Assembly: GCF_949987535.1 (NCBI RefSeq)
Contig: NC_080064.1
Coordinates: forward strand, 43,171,937 to 43,235,936
From: Balaenoptera acutorostrata
Lineage: Eukaryota; Chordata; Mammalia; Artiodactyla; Balaenopteridae
Length of the DNA: 64,000 bases
Reading direction: 5' to 3'
Shown piece by piece: positions 63,560 through 64,000 of the stretch. Every line of letters starts with the position of its first letter. The first letter of the stretch is position 1. The position numbers were made by a program, and so were the translations under genes. A model generated the notes under the pieces. That model was given only the letters and a program-made list of their open reading frames with translations, ran no database searches and was not told where the DNA came from.

Positions 63560-63880
63560 TTCTAAGGGGTTAGGATTTTAACCTGAATGTGATGGGAATC
63601 AGTGGCATGTTTTATTACAGGAGTGATAGGGCAGATTTCGATTCTAGAAGAATCTGACTGCAACATGGAGGATGGTCTGGAAGCAGAGAGAAAAACAAGA
63701 GATTGGCAGCAAGGATATTAGGAAGCTTTGGCAAAAGCCTGAAGAGAGATGATGAAGACCTGAACTGGGGGAGTGGCACTGGGGATGGAGAGGACAGATT
63801 TGAGAGATACTTAAAAGGCAGAATTGTTAGGTCATGTTGACGGTTTGGAGGAGGATGAGTCAGGGAGAAGGCCTGGCACA
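63560..63880 (+). repeat. Ancient dispersed repeat, same family as at 57 kb
   Basis: Shows gtgatgggaatcagtggcat, a tttattacaggagtgat block and a tgggggagtggcactgggga block in the same order as the family copy at 57 kb. It is more decayed. Confidence 0.45.
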
Positions 63881-64000
63881 TATACCCTCAGTAAATGACA
63901 TGATCAATGAAAGGGTGAAGTCAGAGCCCAGGGAGTGAGATGTTTCACTAAGAACTCATAAACTGGGGAAAGTCTGCCTTAGAAGGAGTTAAATATAGTC

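Larger units (their letters stand above)
58773..64000. other. Right flank, no gene recognised
   Basis: No exon of EPS15 or another gene is recognised. Contents: MIR near 59490-59620, a possible MIR 60690-60990, MIR 61090-61330, a compound duplication 61531-61825 inside another MIR, MIR 62035-62225, a SINE near 60510, a pogo-like DNA transposon 62722-63275 with a nested L1 piece, and an ancient dispersed repeat 63560-63880. The other parts show nothing recognised. Confidence 0.6.

Noticed and set aside
58773..64000. Expected EPS15 3' end
   Set aside because: EPS15 is the human neighbour on this side, but no coding exon or 3' end is recognised. It probably lies beyond the window.

Overview
This is vertebrate nuclear DNA, almost certainly from a cetacean or a close relative. 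The window holds one large spliced gene on the minus strand, two CpG islands and many ancient mammalian repeats (MIR, L2, MER5, MER3, Tigger). It also holds about a dozen tRNA-derived SINEs of the CHR type, which opens with the tract 'cttccctggtggcgcagtgg' and ends in a (TAAA)n tail. CHR SINEs are characteristic of whales, dolphins and hippos. No bacterial-style operon, CRISPR array or free-standing RNA gene is seen.

The gene is TTC39A (tetratricopeptide repeat domain 39A). I could trace a complete 18-exon reading frame from the ATG at 46311-46309 down to the TAG at 7209-7207. All 17 introns begin with GT and end with AG, all exon phases agree, and the joined coding length is 1731 nt (576 residues plus stop). 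No frameshift or premature stop was found. The exons fall into a first exon in a CpG island (46.3 kb), two distal exons (39.1 and 30.4 kb), a middle group (29.4-19.3 kb) and a 3' group (13.9-7.2 kb). A poly(A) signal candidate lies at 6269-6264.

A second CpG island at about 58.1-58.6 kb contains an ATG followed by a 53-nt open segment and a GT donor in exactly the phase needed to splice into exon 2. It is probably an alternative distal promoter and first exon, giving a protein with a different N-terminus. If so, 46.3-58.4 kb is intron in that isoform.

The left flank (1-6.2 kb) and right flank (58.8-64 kb) show repeats and unique sequence but no recognisable exon. In human the neighbours of TTC39A are RNF11 and EPS15; neither is seen here. 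The right flank holds a compound duplication of the distal promoter region (one piece direct, one inverted, dropped into a MIR) and a pogo-like DNA transposon with an L1 fragment nested inside it. Repeat family names are from memory of consensus sequences and were not checked against a database.
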